This document shows positions 19,578 to 29,461 of a DNA stretch of 64,000 nucleotides, one piece after another (positions within the stretch are counted from its first letter, which is position 1; the number at the start of each line of letters is the position of its first letter). Where the stretch lies: assembly GCF_004000945.1 (NCBI RefSeq), contig NZ_BIMF01000004.1, positions 372,001-436,000 of the forward strand, given 5' to 3'. This DNA comes from Paenibacillus lautus NBRC 15380 (GTDB lineage Bacteria > Bacillota > Bacilli > Paenibacillales > Paenibacillaceae). The translations under genes were made by a program, and so were the position numbers. The notes under the pieces were generated by a model. The model was not told the origin of the DNA and ran no database searches. It saw only the letters and a list, made by a program, of their open reading frames with translations.

Positions 19578-20849
19578 CTATGGTTTAGGCTGCTTCTGCC
19601 CCGTAGACGCCGGTGGCTGAGACTTCTCAACGGTATAGACGGATTCAACCAATTCGTTATGGGTCTGCACCTTGTACTTAAACGTTAAGCCGTCCTCTGA
19701 CCATTGACCGGATACCCAGCTTCCGCCGAGCGGAATCGTCTCAACCGTTTCAACCGCCTCAGGCGAAGTTTGGCTTCCCGATGGCAGACGATAGATAATC
19801 AGATGATCGGCTTCAAGCGAAGCTCGGTAGAGACCGTCCGGGGACGACCACTGCTCCGGTACCATCGCCAGTCCTTGGTACGATCCGGTTGACCTGTCGG
19901 ATGATTCCGTGCTTCCCGTGCCTGCATCGCCGGAAGGATCGCTAATTGGAGGCAGCATCTCTGACGAGGTATCTGCCGATTCCGTAGGCGAAGTCTGGGC
20001 ATCCATGGTCTCAGAGTCCTGCTCAGGTTCACTGGCGGGAGGGTCAGACGGACTTGTGGTATTGTTTTTTGGTACCTCATTGTTGCTCGTTGCAGGTTGG
20101 TCTGACGCTTGAGGTTCCCCATTATCTTTCTTTTGGACCGAAGTATCGGGTGCTGCACCATCTTTCTTGGTACCATTAGCCGCATCCGTTGGTTCCGGCG
20201 TTGCCTTCGTATCATTCGGAGCAGGGTCGGAATTGGCTTCCGATGTCGATTCCGATGGCGAACTCCGCAGACTTGCGGACGGATCGCTTCCCTGATTCTC
20301 TGAACTACCACCCGTCTCCGCACCGCCATCGGCAGCGAACGGCTGAGCCATTTCCTGACTCTGCGTCGCAGCCGAGTCGTCATTCGCCCCGGCGCTGGTC
20401 GTGCTTGCCTCTTCGTATGGAATCTCCGCATCGGATAACATCTTCGGTTCATTATTAAAGATCGCTACGCCGAAAATAAGCACAGCCGCGGCGGCCCCGA
20501 TAGCAGTTCTCCCGCCAATCGTGCTTAACCAGCTGCCCGCACGTCGCGGACGCCGCATTTCCGGCATCATTTCGGCTGACTCCTGGCTTTTCACGCCTGG
20601 AGGTTCAACAAGGTTCTGGCGATCACGGTCGATGGCATCCAGTCTAGGCATGATAGCGTCTACCAGACTGACAGGCGGGGTTACGGCCGGAAGATCCTCA
20701 AGCTCTCTGTTCAATGATTTCAATATATTAAAGGTCTCCGCACACATGGGGCACACGGCAATATGCTGGTACATTTGGGCCGTCTCCTCCGAAGTGAGAT
20801 CCCGGTCCAAATACCGGTGCATACGTTCCACCACCTCTTGGCAATTCAT
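19578..20849 (-). CDS. Membrane anti-sigma factor with zinc-finger (zf-HC2) domain
   Basis: Predicted regulator of the ECF sigma factor encoded just upstream. The start chosen is ATG at 20849, which overlaps the sigma gene stop as ATGA and has GGTGG upstream. Residues 1-45 form an anti-sigma zinc domain with the H-x3-C-x2-C motif HIAVCPMC. A single membrane helix (TAIGAAAAVLIFGVAIF) is at about residues 106-122. The outside part starts with about 190 residues rich in Ser, Thr, Asp, Glu, Pro and Asn, apparently disordered, then a beta-rich C-terminal domain of about 90 residues (WSSPDGLYRASLEADHLIIYR) ending near the C-terminus. The sensed signal is unknown, but the layout suits an envelope-stress sensor released by proteolysis. 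Confidence 0.88.
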   Translation of the reverse strand: MNCQEVVERMHRYLDRDLTSEETAQMYQHIAVCPMCAETFNILKSLNRELEDLPAVTPPVSLVDAIMPRLDAIDRDRQNLVEPPGVKSQESAEMMPEMRRPRRAGSWLSTIGGRTAIGAAAAVLIFGVAIFNNEPKMLSDAEIPYEEASTTSAGANDDSAATQSQEMAQPFAADGGAETGGSSENQGSDPSASLRSSPSESTSEANSDPAPNDTKATPEPTDAANGTKKDGAAPDTSVQKKDNGEPQASDQPATSNNEVPKNNTTSPSDPPASEPEQDSETMDAQTSPTESADTSSEMLPPISDPSGDAGTGSTESSDRSTGSYQGLAMVPEQWSSPDGLYRASLEADHLIIYRLPSGSQTSPEAVETVETIPLGGSWVSGQWSEDGLTFKYKVQTHNELVESVYTVEKSQPPASTGQKQPKP

Positions 20850-21394
20850 CCTGATACACCACCTTTCTGATGCTCTTGGAGCATATTCTGCAGCTGCTGC
20901 CTGGCCCTGAACAAATAGGATTTCACCGTATTGAGCGGGAGGTTCAGACAATCAGCAATTTCGTTGTAGGATAGATCCTGCAAATACCTTAAGACAATGA
21001 CCGTGCGATGATGATCCGGCAGTTGATTAATGGCTTCCTGAATATCCTGGGCCAAATATCCCGACATCACTTCCCGTTCTACATCGAGATTATCCCGAAA
21101 CACCAGATCATGTTCATCGATGGAAACCGTCGGCTTGGTCCTGCGGAATTTATCAATGCATATGTTGGTGACAATCCGTTGGACCCAAGTTTTGAACTGA
21201 GCCTTCTCCTCGTAGGAGTTAATCTTCGTATATACACGTATAAGTGCTTCCTGGGCTGCATCCATGGCATCCTGTTCATTGTTTAAAATATAATAAGCAG
21301 TTCGGTAAACATGTTGCTCAATTTCTCGCAATAGGGTGATTAGAGCGTCGCGATCGCCCGATTGAGCGGCTCTTATGAGTCCCTGCTCCACCAC
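20846..21394 (-). CDS. ECF RNA polymerase sigma factor (SigW/SigV-like)
   Basis: Extracytoplasmic-function sigma factor, 182 residues. Region 2 (ILNNEQDAMDAAQEALIRVYTKI through FKTWVQRIVTNICIDKFRR, about 35-85) and region 4 (LPDHHRTVIVLRYLQDLSYNEIADCL, NTVKSYLFRARQQL, about 115-165) are intact. GTG at 21394 is preferred because AGAGGGGG lies seven bases upstream. It is translationally coupled to its anti-sigma partner. An ECF-type promoter at 21,424-21,451 suggests autoregulation. It is not part of the ancestral comEC-holA neighbourhood, so the pair is an insertion. Confidence 0.93.
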   Translation of the reverse strand: MVEQGLIRAAQSGDRDALITLLREIEQHVYRTAYYILNNEQDAMDAAQEALIRVYTKINSYEEKAQFKTWVQRIVTNICIDKFRRTKPTVSIDEHDLVFRDNLDVEREVMSGYLAQDIQEAINQLPDHHRTVIVLRYLQDLSYNEIADCLNLPLNTVKSYLFRARQQLQNMLQEHQKGGVSG

Positions 21395-21423
21395 AGTGGA
21401 TCCCCCTCTCCCTGCATACATAC

Positions 21424-21451
21424 AGACGGATAGAATAAAAAAAATGTTGCA
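21424..21451 (-). promoter_or_regulatory. Candidate autoregulated ECF promoter
   Basis: On the minus strand TGCAAC (21446-21451) followed by a T-rich start of the spacer, 17 bases, then CGTCT (21424-21428). This AAC plus CGTC layout is typical of ECF sigma promoters of the SigX/SigV/SigW group. It lies 30 bases upstream of the sigma start. Confidence 0.6.
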
Positions 21452-21577
21452 GTATGTAACCTATTATTTTTTTAGAAACTTCATCTAACTATACCAAATA
21501 TAAAGATGATAGTCACCGCTGCATTTTCCTATAAAAGATCATACTACGAATCGATGTCCCAAGGACAGCGGCTGCCT

Positions 21578-24301
21578 TTACGGAAGCTTCGTACGCGTCT
21601 CAATATGTCCCTCCTTGATCCTCATCTGTATTTCACCTTGAAGGTTGGTCTGATAGATGAGCGTCGAGGAACGTTCCAACCGTCCTACCACATCCGGATG
21701 AGGGTGGCCGTACATATTGTTGACGCCAGCGGAAATAACCGATGCCTTCGGCTTCCATGCATTCAGCCATAGCGCGGATGTCGAGGTTTTGCTTCCGTGA
21801 TGGGCAACCTTCATGACATCGATCCGGTCATCGGCAGCAGCACGCCGTGAAACTAAATCATCTTGTGGAGATCGTTCCTCCAGGTGCAGCAATATTTTAT
21901 GTTCGGCGGCTTGGTCCGTGTCACCTGTAAATAAGAAACGGCTGCCGTTCATTTGAAGGACAAATACTAGTGAAGCATGATTCTGCTCCTTAATCAACGG
22001 TAATGGTTTTATCGTTTCTCCACTTTCTGGGGAAACAGGAGCTAAAAATTGTATTTCCGTATGACTGTCAAGCTTCCATACTTCCCGATCAACTCCTGCT
22101 TCGTAAATGGGGATGCCCTGCTGAACGGCCGTTAACATCAGTTTTCCGAAGGTGGCGGATTCGGTCAAGGTCCCATTGAACACAACCGATTTTACGGGGA
22201 TTTCCTGCAAAACCGCCTGCAGACCGCCTATATGATCCTGGTCTCCATGGGTCATGATGACAGCCTCAAGCTGGTGCACGCCCCGTTTTTTCAACAACGG
22301 AACCACCACCTTCGCTCCCACCTCGTACGGAGCCTTCCTTTCCCTCCAGGCATCCTTTTCCTTCCGAAAATTCACCGTTCCACCACCGTCAATGAGTACG
22401 TGCTTGCCTTCAGGTGTTGTTACCAATATCGCATCCCCTTGTCCCACATCCAGGAATTGCACTAGCCCCGCTCCGTGCATAGATGGAGATTGATAGCCGC
22501 CGTACAGCAGAAAAACCATAGCTCCGGACAGCAAAACGATCGCAGTTCTCGCTGCGTAGCGTTCGATATAATCACTGGCGCGAAGAAAACCTCTCCATCG
22601 CAACGCACCGGCCCATTGATCCACAAGCGGAAACACGCCGGTTGCCCCAGACAAGCTTCTTTTACTATCCAAGGGTACGTATCCTGCCAATGGAACGGTA
22701 TCATCCGACCCGCTCCGCTCTTCTTCGCGACTTCCGGATCTCTTCTTCAGAATGGACAGCAATGAATACAGAACAACAAAATAACACAGAATCCAGGCTA
22801 ACGACGGGGATGGCCACAATGTCATAAAAGCGGATGAACCATTCATCCATTCAACGATTCGGAACGTTATTTGGTTTAGCCATTCCGTTACAGCCGCCAA
22901 CCAGCCAGCTCCTCCCATCCATACCCACCCCATCAGCAAAGACACCATTCCTAACGGAAGAACGACAAGGCTAATAACCGGAACCAGGATCAAATTGGCA
23001 AAGACCGATATCAGCGACACTTGGTTGAAATAATAAATGGTAAGGGGAAAGGAGATCAACTGCGCTACGACCGTGATTCCGACGGTTCCCGCAAGCCAGC
23101 GGGGCAAGAATGTCAGCAGCGGCATCAGCTTCGGTACGAATATCATCAAGCCCGCAGTCACGATGAATGACAACTGAAAGCTGACGTTTACAAGAAAATA
23201 CGGGTTCCACAGCAGCATAGCGAGCGCGGCAACACTAAGAATATGCAGTCCATCCTTCAAAAGTCGCCGCCGTGCGGCATACAAACCGATCATCCCCATG
23301 ATCCCGGCACGGACGATAGAAGGACTCGCCCCGGTAAGCAGGACATATACGGGAATCAGCCACATGACCACAGTCAGCGAGGTCTCCCTCGTCATTCGAA
23401 GGGTTGTGCATACGAATAAGAGGCATCCCACAACCACAGCCACATGCATGCCCGATATCGCAAGAATATGAGTCAATCCCAAACGCGAGAACTCCATAAA
23501 CGTGTCGGGATCCAGATCATCCTGATTGCCAATGACAAGTCCCTTCATATAACCTGCATGGATTCCGTCGTACAATTGATCCAGCTTGCCCCCGAGCTTC
23601 TCGCGAACGGCATCAGTCCATCGTAGAATATGACCTAAATTCCAGCTGTCAGGCGGGGTAACCTGCGCTTGTTCAGAGCCTTTCACTTTGATCATCCAAT
23701 GAATATTCTGGGTTCGCAAATATTGAAGATAATCAAATCCATCAAAGTTGCGGGCTTCTCCAGGTTTTTGCAACTCTCCCGTCAGCTCGATGCGGTCCCC
23801 GCGCTGCCAACGGTTAACGATCTCCAGCTCCTTTTTGTCCAAAAGTTTTACTTGAACCCTCACGATATCATCCGTCTTCAGCATGGTGCCGTTATCCGGA
23901 TTCGCTTGTTTTTGCGGCGCTGGAGGCTCGGCTAGCGTGAGAGCTGCTTGATGCAGTGAAACATTGAAATCCGCACGGTCACCATCCGCTTCTATAGGGG
24001 ATATGATTACACCGAACGCAGTAATGGGAACGGTATCCGTCGATGTCTCCCCGGAGAGGACCTTCTCGAGATCACTTACATTTGCCGCGTCATGCCATTC
24101 CCAGTAAGTACCCGACACGCACAAGGAGAACAGCATGCAAAGTGAAAAAAGACGCCCCGCCCCCGCCCAATGACATACAGCAAGCAGTATGAGAATCAGC
24201 CCGGCAGCAATCAAGGCCAGCCTCCATCCATCGTACAGGCATGCGGCACCACTGCCGATTACCCAAAACACGGTAAACACAAGTAACGGCCTTCGCTTCA
24301 T
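21578..24301 (-). CDS. comEC: DNA internalisation competence protein ComEC/Rec2
   Basis: Polytopic channel protein for uptake of single-stranded DNA during transformation. About 907 residues from ATG 24301; longer in-frame starts (24325, 24352) run into a terminator stem. An N-terminal extracytoplasmic OB-like domain (DUF4131 region) is followed by the competence domain with many membrane helices (GLVIGNQDDLD, LGLTHILAISGMHVAVV) and a C-terminal metallo-beta-lactamase-like nuclease domain with FLDVGQGDAIL, THGDQDHIGG and FTGDTD (about 600-830). It is the last gene of comEA-EB-EC and looks intact. A terminator hairpin separates it from comEB. Confidence 0.95.
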   Translation of the reverse strand: MKRRPLLVFTVFWVIGSGAACLYDGWRLALIAAGLILILLAVCHWAGAGRLFSLCMLFSLCVSGTYWEWHDAANVSDLEKVLSGETSTDTVPITAFGVIISPIEADGDRADFNVSLHQAALTLAEPPAPQKQANPDNGTMLKTDDIVRVQVKLLDKKELEIVNRWQRGDRIELTGELQKPGEARNFDGFDYLQYLRTQNIHWMIKVKGSEQAQVTPPDSWNLGHILRWTDAVREKLGGKLDQLYDGIHAGYMKGLVIGNQDDLDPDTFMEFSRLGLTHILAISGMHVAVVVGCLLFVCTTLRMTRETSLTVVMWLIPVYVLLTGASPSIVRAGIMGMIGLYAARRRLLKDGLHILSVAALAMLLWNPYFLVNVSFQLSFIVTAGLMIFVPKLMPLLTFLPRWLAGTVGITVVAQLISFPLTIYYFNQVSLISVFANLILVPVISLVVLPLGMVSLLMGWVWMGGAGWLAAVTEWLNQITFRIVEWMNGSSAFMTLWPSPSLAWILCYFVVLYSLLSILKKRSGSREEERSGSDDTVPLAGYVPLDSKRSLSGATGVFPLVDQWAGALRWRGFLRASDYIERYAARTAIVLLSGAMVFLLYGGYQSPSMHGAGLVQFLDVGQGDAILVTTPEGKHVLIDGGGTVNFRKEKDAWRERKAPYEVGAKVVVPLLKKRGVHQLEAVIMTHGDQDHIGGLQAVLQEIPVKSVVFNGTLTESATFGKLMLTAVQQGIPIYEAGVDREVWKLDSHTEIQFLAPVSPESGETIKPLPLIKEQNHASLVFVLQMNGSRFLFTGDTDQAAEHKILLHLEERSPQDDLVSRRAAADDRIDVMKVAHHGSKTSTSALWLNAWKPKASVISAGVNNMYGHPHPDVVGRLERSSTLIYQTNLQGEIQMRIKEGHIETRTKLP

Positions 24302-24335
24302 GATCTGAACAAATCCCTTCATCATTAAATGAAAA

Positions 24336-24372
24336 AGAACCTTTGCCTGCATATGGCAGACAAAGGTCCTTC
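24336..24372 (-). terminator. Terminator-like hairpin between comEB and comEC
   Basis: A 16-bp stem on the minus strand (AAGGACCTTTGTCTGC with GCAGGCAAAGGTTCTT, two G-U pairs) with a short loop and trailing TTTTTCATTT. It lies 48 bases downstream of the comEB stop and 35 bases before the likely comEC start, so read-through or a separate signal would be needed for comEC expression. Confidence 0.78.
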
Positions 24373-24419
24373 CTCTGTGACTTTCTATTCATTTTTTTCC
24401 GTAACCTTATATTCATGAA

Positions 24420-24941
24420 TCATTCCGCTACCGTCATCAAGGTTTCGCGCGGCGGCTCATACGCTTCAAGCTGCCGGAACAAAATCCCCTTCTGTTCCAT
24501 CATGCGGGACACCTTGCCCGAATCCTTCGGATAAGGACGGTGGAACACAACCTCGACAATGCCGCTGTTGGCAAGCATATTCGCACAGGTCCAGCAGGGC
24601 TCATCCGTCACGTACACCGTACTGCCTTCCCTATCGATCCGGTCCGTGAATAGCAGCAGATTCTGCTCGGCATGAATAGTCCGGATGCAGCGCTGTTTCT
24701 TCACCATGCTCTCCTTGCCGTCCTGTACAACCAATTCATAATCCTCAGCGATCATACAACCCGCTTCCGAGCAATCAGGCACTCCCATCGGCGCGCCGTT
24801 ATAAGCCGTTCCGAGCAGTTTCTTCCCCTGCACCAGCACCGCACCGACATGACGACGCGGGCATTGAGAGCGGGTAGAAACCATAAAGGCAATATCCATG
24901 AAATAAGTATCCCAATCTTTACGTTGATCTGCACTCATCAT
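24420..24941 (-). CDS. comEB: dCMP deaminase family protein ComEB
   Basis: Zinc-dependent deoxycytidylate deaminase-type enzyme, 173 residues. The zinc site is visible as HAEQN (about residues 93-97) and PCWTCANML (about 120-128). RHVGAVLVQGKKLLGTAYNGAP fits nucleotide binding. In B. subtilis ComEB lies in the comE operon yet is not needed for transformation itself. It lies between comEA and comEC, with a terminator-like hairpin immediately after it. Confidence 0.95.
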   Translation of the reverse strand: MMSADQRKDWDTYFMDIAFMVSTRSQCPRRHVGAVLVQGKKLLGTAYNGAPMGVPDCSEAGCMIAEDYELVVQDGKESMVKKQRCIRTIHAEQNLLLFTDRIDREGSTVYVTDEPCWTCANMLANSGIVEVVFHRPYPKDSGKVSRMMEQKGILFRQLEAYEPPRETLMTVAE

Positions 24942-24986
24942 CTGTCACCTGTTCCTTATCAATATCCCCTTTATTGTAGCACATAG

Positions 24987-25655
24987 CTAAAGTCCGACGT
25001 AAGGCTTCATCTTCTCCAGCATTTTGGGCCCGATGCCTTTTACGTTCATCAAGTCAGCCTGACTTCGAAATGGACCGAACTGATTCCGGTAATCAATAAT
25101 GGCCTTGGCCTTCGCTTCGCCAATGCCAGGCAGCTCCATAAGCGCTGCAGCATCCGCCGTGTTGACATTAATCAACCCGGATGAATCCGGAGCTGCTGGT
25201 GGCTGCGCTGTACGGTTAACAGGGGCTTGTTGCTGTAACTGCTGACCGACATCTTCAGCCTGAGGCGGAACCGAGGACGAAGCAGATTGGGCAGAAGCTG
25301 AAGAAGGAGCCGTATGATCTGCTACACTGCTCCCTGCCCCACCTTGGTCGTGGTTTGGCATGGGGTCCTTCACGTTACTTGCAGGTTCGATTTGCCCAGC
25401 CTGAGCGGTCTTTGCAGCATTCTTCGAATCTGTTCCGGCTTCAGCAGAGGCTTCAGCCGGTTCCACATCCTTATGCCGGGAATCAGCCCCGGACGTCTTC
25501 ACACCCGCATTATCTTCGATGGCAAACACCTGCTCCAGCTGATCGTTTAGCGGCTGCCAGCCCTCGATCCCCGGATCCGTACCGCCGGCAAACAAGATAA
25601 ACCCACAGCCGGCTATCGTCGCGGCAAGACTCCAACCTAAAGATATCCGTTTCAT
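24987..25655 (-). CDS. comEA: Competence DNA receptor ComEA
   Basis: Membrane-anchored double-stranded DNA-binding protein that delivers DNA to the ComEC channel. The 222-residue protein has an N-terminal membrane segment (LAATIAGCGFILFAGG, about residues 10-25), a long Ala/Ser/Gln/Pro-rich linker (about 45-155) and a C-terminal helix-hairpin-helix pair (INVNTADAAALMELPGIG and LMNVKGIGPKMLEKMKPY, about 162-220). The SLBB-type domain common in Bacillus ComEA is not evident; the linker takes its place. It is the first gene of the operon, divergent from comER. Confidence 0.93.
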   Translation of the reverse strand: MKRISLGWSLAATIAGCGFILFAGGTDPGIEGWQPLNDQLEQVFAIEDNAGVKTSGADSRHKDVEPAEASAEAGTDSKNAAKTAQAGQIEPASNVKDPMPNHDQGGAGSSVADHTAPSSASAQSASSSVPPQAEDVGQQLQQQAPVNRTAQPPAAPDSSGLINVNTADAAALMELPGIGEAKAKAIIDYRNQFGPFRSQADLMNVKGIGPKMLEKMKPYVGL

Positions 25656-25826
25656 CTATGACCTCTCCTTATCATTAAAGTTCATTTGGTACAAACCCAT
25701 GAATATTCTTCGGTTTCCCTACCGAAATCGCATGAAAAACCGTCATGAATCGGCATCTTCCCCGCATACATTAAACGTAAGGACGGTACATTTCTGCCGT
25801 AAAGCGCGAAAGGAGGGAACATACAC

Positions 25827-26669
25827 ATGAAGGTCGGTTTTATCGGTACGGGCAGCATGGGTAGTCTGTTGATCGATGCCTTCATTCAATCGGGCGCACT
25901 CCTGCCTGAGCAGATTCGGGTCAGCAACCGAAGCCCTGAAAAGCCGCTGCAGCTGGCAAAACGTCATCCCGGTCTGACGGTATGCAGCTGTAACACGGAG
26001 ACGGCTTCTCAGAGCGACCTGCTATTCTTATGTATCAAACCGCTTGAATTCAAATCTGTCATCAGCGAAATCAAAGGCCGGCTTGAAGCCCGGCAAATCG
26101 CGATATCCATCACGAGTCCGGTCCAATTGATCCATCTGGAATCATCACTGCCCTGCAAGGTGGCAAAAATCATACCGAGCATCACCAACTTAACTGGAGG
26201 CGGAGCATCGTTATGCATGTACGGTTCCCGAATAAAAGAAGAAGACAGGCAGCTTATAGAAAGCCTCCTGTCTTATATCAGCAGGCCCGTTGAGATACTG
26301 GAATCGCACACGCGAATCACTTCCGATTTCTCCAGCTGCGGGCCTGCTTTTTTAAGTTTATTCATGGAAAAATGGATCGACGCTGCCGTTGAAATGACCG
26401 GAATCGACCGCAGGACCCTTAATGCATTAGCCGGTGAAATGCTGCTTGGCACCGGCAAGCTGCTAACGGAGGAGGGCTTCTCCCCCGAACAGCTGCAAGA
26501 GCGGGTGGCGGTTCCCGGAGGCATCACGGCCCAGGCTTTGGCACTGCTGGATTCAAACCTGAACGGATTGTTCTACCAATTGATCAAAACCACACACGAC
26601 AAGTATGAGGAAGATTTGGCAAAACTGGATGCTGCCTTCGGTTTTACGATTAACCGGCCACGATATTGA
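25827..26669 (+). CDS. comER: ComER, pyrroline-5-carboxylate reductase-like protein
   Basis: NAD(P)-binding protein of the ProC family encoded opposite comEA, as in B. subtilis. The 280-residue protein begins with the Rossmann motif [12 protein letters not shown] (about residues 4-15) and keeps the ProC-like C-terminal helical domain ([36 protein letters not shown]). Its biochemical role is unclear: the B. subtilis gene is not required for competence, and family members have been linked to sporulation or biofilm formation. GGAGGG precedes the start. Its last 20 bases overlap the 3' end of leuS, tail to tail. Confidence 0.92.
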   Translation: MKVGFIGTGSMGSLLIDAFIQSGALLPEQIRVSNRSPEKPLQLAKRHPGLTVCSCNTETASQSDLLFLCIKPLEFKSVISEIKGRLEARQIAISITSPVQLIHLESSLPCKVAKIIPSITNLTGGGASLCMYGSRIKEEDRQLIESLLSYISRPVEILESHTRITSDFSSCGPAFLSLFMEKWIDAAVEMTGIDRRTLNALAGEMLLGTGKLLTEEGFSPEQLQERVAVPGGITAQALALLDSNLNGLFYQLIKTTHDKYEEDLAKLDAAFGFTINRPRY

Positions 26670-29091
26670 CCAGTTTACCCGGTACGGCAATGACTTTGCG
26701 AATACTCTTTCCTTCCAGCGCCTGCTTGACATTTGGAAGGGAGAGGCTATGTTGTTGCATGGCTTCTTGGTCCATGTCTTTCGAGATTTTGGCACGTTCT
26801 ACGATTTTGCCGTTAACTTGAACGACAATCTCAACTTCGGCCTCTACAGTCCAAGCCTCGTCATACTCCGGCCATGGCACGTAGGTTACGCTCTCCGTGT
26901 AGCCTAAACGGCTCCACAGCTCTTCAGCCAGGTGAGGGGCCAGCGGGGAAAGCAGCTGAACGAAGTTCTCCATCGCTTTGCGCGGAAGCTCTTCCGTCTT
27001 GTACCCCTCGTTGATGAATACCATCAGCTGGCTGATCGCTGTGTTAAAGCGCATATGCTCAAAGTCTTCCGTTACTTTCTTAATCGTTTTGTGCAGCGTA
27101 CGTTTGAATTCGTCCGTACCCTCGCCTTCCGCGATTTTAGGGTTCAATTGACCGTCGTCCCCGATGAACAGGCGCCATACCCGGGAGAGGAAACGATGTG
27201 TTCCTTCAACGCCGTTGGTGTTCCATGGCTTGGTCGCTTCCAGCGGCCCCATGAACATCTCGTACACGCGCAGCGTGTCGGCACCGTATTCGTTCACAAT
27301 ATCATCCGGATTGATGACATTGCCGCGGGACTTACTCATTTTCTCATTATTGTTGCCCAGGATCATACCCTGATTGACCAGCTTCTGGAAAGGCTCCTTC
27401 GTATCGACAACGCCCAGGTCATACAATACTTTGTGCCAGAAGCGCGCATACAGCAAATGAAGCACCGCATGCTCCACACCACCGATGTAGAGGTCAACCG
27501 GCAGCCATTCCTTCTGCTTCTCCTTAGAGCACAATTCCTCATTATTACGGGGATCGATGTAACGCAGGTAGTACCAGCAGCTGCCGGCCCATTGCGGCAT
27601 CGTATTGGTCTCGCGGCGGGCTTTCATGCCGGTTTCGGGATCTACCGTTTCCACCCACTCCGTAACGTTAGCCAGCGGCGATTCGCCGGTACCGGAAGGT
27701 TTAATCTGATCCACATCCGGCAGCAGTAATGGAAGCTGATCTTCAGGCACGGTCTTCATCGTTCCGTCTTCCAGATGCAGAATCGGAATCGGCTCACCCC
27801 AGTAGCGTTGACGGCTGAACAGCCAGTCGCGCAGACGGTAAGTTACCTTCTTTTTTCCCTTGCCCTCTTTTTCCAGCCATTCATTCATCGCCTGGATAGC
27901 CGCTTCATTGTCCAACCCGTTCAAGAAGCCGGAATTCACATGCGCGCCACTGCCGCTGTATGCTTCCTCCTCGACATTTCCACCCTGAACGACTTCAATA
28001 ATCGGAAGACCGAATTGCTTCGCGAACTCCCAGTCGCGGCTGTCATGACCCGGAACCGCCATAATGGCCCCCGTTCCGTAGCCGGCAAGCACATAATCCG
28101 CGATCCAGATCGGCACCTTAGCACCGTTTACCGGATTGATGGCGTACGCACCCGTGAATACACCGGTTTTATCCTTGGCCAAATCCGTCCGTTCCAGGTC
28201 ACTTTTACGGGCTGCTTGATCTTGATAAGCCTTTACGGCTTCACGCTGATCGGCTGACGTAATCTTATCCACGAGGTCATGCTCCGGCGCCAGGACGCAG
28301 TAGGTTGCCCCGAACAGCGTATCCGGACGGGTTGTGAACACCTCCAGATGACCATCGTAACCTTCGATGTCAAAACGAACCTCAGCGCCTGTGGATTTGC
28401 CGATCCAGTTGCGCTGCATATCCTTCAGGCTTTCGCTCCAGTCCAGTTCATCCAAATCCTCAAGCAGACGATCCGCATATTCGGTAATACGCAGAATCCA
28501 TTGGCGCATCGGTTTACGTACGACCGGATGGCCTCCGCGTTCGCTCTTGCCGTCGATGACCTCTTCGTTCGCAAGCACGGTACCGAGCGCTTCGCACCAG
28601 TTCACCGGCACTTCGGCCACATAGGCAAGGCCGCGCTTATAGAGCTGGATAAAGATCCACTGGGTCCATTTATAATATTCCGGATCGGTTGTGCTGATCT
28701 CACGGTCCCAATCATACGAGAAGCCGAGAGATTTGATCTGGCGGCGGAACGTATCAATATTCTGCACGGTAAACTCGCGAGGATGTTTGCCTGTGTCCAT
28801 TGCATACTGCTCCGCTGGCAGACCGAAAGCATCCCATCCCATAGGATGAAGCACGTTGTATCCGCGCATCCGCTTGTAACGGGACACGATGTCAGTCGCT
28901 GTATACCCCTCCGGATGTCCTACATGCAAGCCTGCGCCTGATGGGTACGGAAACATATCCAGCGCGTAAAATTTCGGTTTGGATGATGAATCTTCCGTTT
29001 TAAAGGTTTTGTTCTCATCCCAGTATTGCTGCCATTTCGGTTCGATGGCCTGCGGCTGGTAGCCGTGGCCGGTTGGTTGATTGTCCGTCAT
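26650..29091 (-). CDS. leuS: Leucyl-tRNA synthetase
   Basis: Class Ia aminoacyl-tRNA synthetase charging tRNA-Leu, 813 residues, standard bacterial length. The HIGH-type motif is HVGHPEGYT (about residues 47-55). The CP1 editing domain includes [11 protein letters not shown] (about 247-257), and KMSKS is at about 575-579. The tRNA-binding C-terminal domain ends in [13 protein letters not shown]. It is read from its own strong promoter through a leucine T-box leader (29,150-29,445). The location between comER and the AraC cluster differs from B. subtilis, where leuS lies elsewhere. Confidence 0.98.
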   Translation of the reverse strand: MTDNQPTGHGYQPQAIEPKWQQYWDENKTFKTEDSSSKPKFYALDMFPYPSGAGLHVGHPEGYTATDIVSRYKRMRGYNVLHPMGWDAFGLPAEQYAMDTGKHPREFTVQNIDTFRRQIKSLGFSYDWDREISTTDPEYYKWTQWIFIQLYKRGLAYVAEVPVNWCEALGTVLANEEVIDGKSERGGHPVVRKPMRQWILRITEYADRLLEDLDELDWSESLKDMQRNWIGKSTGAEVRFDIEGYDGHLEVFTTRPDTLFGATYCVLAPEHDLVDKITSADQREAVKAYQDQAARKSDLERTDLAKDKTGVFTGAYAINPVNGAKVPIWIADYVLAGYGTGAIMAVPGHDSRDWEFAKQFGLPIIEVVQGGNVEEEAYSGSGAHVNSGFLNGLDNEAAIQAMNEWLEKEGKGKKKVTYRLRDWLFSRQRYWGEPIPILHLEDGTMKTVPEDQLPLLLPDVDQIKPSGTGESPLANVTEWVETVDPETGMKARRETNTMPQWAGSCWYYLRYIDPRNNEELCSKEKQKEWLPVDLYIGGVEHAVLHLLYARFWHKVLYDLGVVDTKEPFQKLVNQGMILGNNNEKMSKSRGNVINPDDIVNEYGADTLRVYEMFMGPLEATKPWNTNGVEGTHRFLSRVWRLFIGDDGQLNPKIAEGEGTDEFKRTLHKTIKKVTEDFEHMRFNTAISQLMVFINEGYKTEELPRKAMENFVQLLSPLAPHLAEELWSRLGYTESVTYVPWPEYDEAWTVEAEVEIVVQVNGKIVERAKISKDMDQEAMQQHSLSLPNVKQALEGKSIRKVIAVPGKLVNIVAG

Positions 29092-29149
29092 ACTTCATTG
29101 CTCCTCCTTCACAGTCGAGAGACAAGGCCTACGCCATTGCCCAAAAAAA

Positions 29150-29445
29150 CAAAAAAACCTCATCATCCATAGCGCTGATCGCTAGGGACGAGAGGTTTGA
29201 TTCCCGTGGTACCACCCTAGTTAGCCAAAGGCATGCTTTGCCTTTCACTCCCTTTGCATCCTTATCGCGGATGAGACGACGGTGCTTCAGCGGCCGAATC
29301 TGCCGGAATACAGCCCTCCAGCGGCCGGGTTAACACCATTGCTCCGAGGCGAGTTCATCCCTATCGTCAACCGGTTTTCACCAGACACCGGCTCTCTGCA
29401 TGATCGAAAGTGGAACGATTGATCCTCATCATCGCGTTCATATTA
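29150..29445 (-). promoter_or_regulatory. T-box riboswitch leader of leuS (Leu, CTC specifier)
   Basis: On the minus strand the leader has a GATGAGGA-type stem I base, AGAGAGCCGGTG and CTGGTGAAAACCGG of the distal stem I, and the specifier region GATGAACTCGCC with CTC at 29,351-29,353. The conserved T-box AGGGTGGTACCACG is at 29,205-29,218. A terminator with AACCTCTCGTCC / GGATGATGAGGTT and a T-run ends near 29,150. It senses uncharged tRNA-Leu with a GAG anticodon. Confidence 0.93.
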
Positions 29446-29461
29446 CCGTTTTAATGTGGCT

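Noticed and set aside
25700..25826. Small hairpin CTTCGGTTTCCCTACCGAA upstream of comEA/comER as a riboswitch or operator
   Set aside because: A short isolated stem without any recognised RNA motif or T-run, so support is too weak to list.
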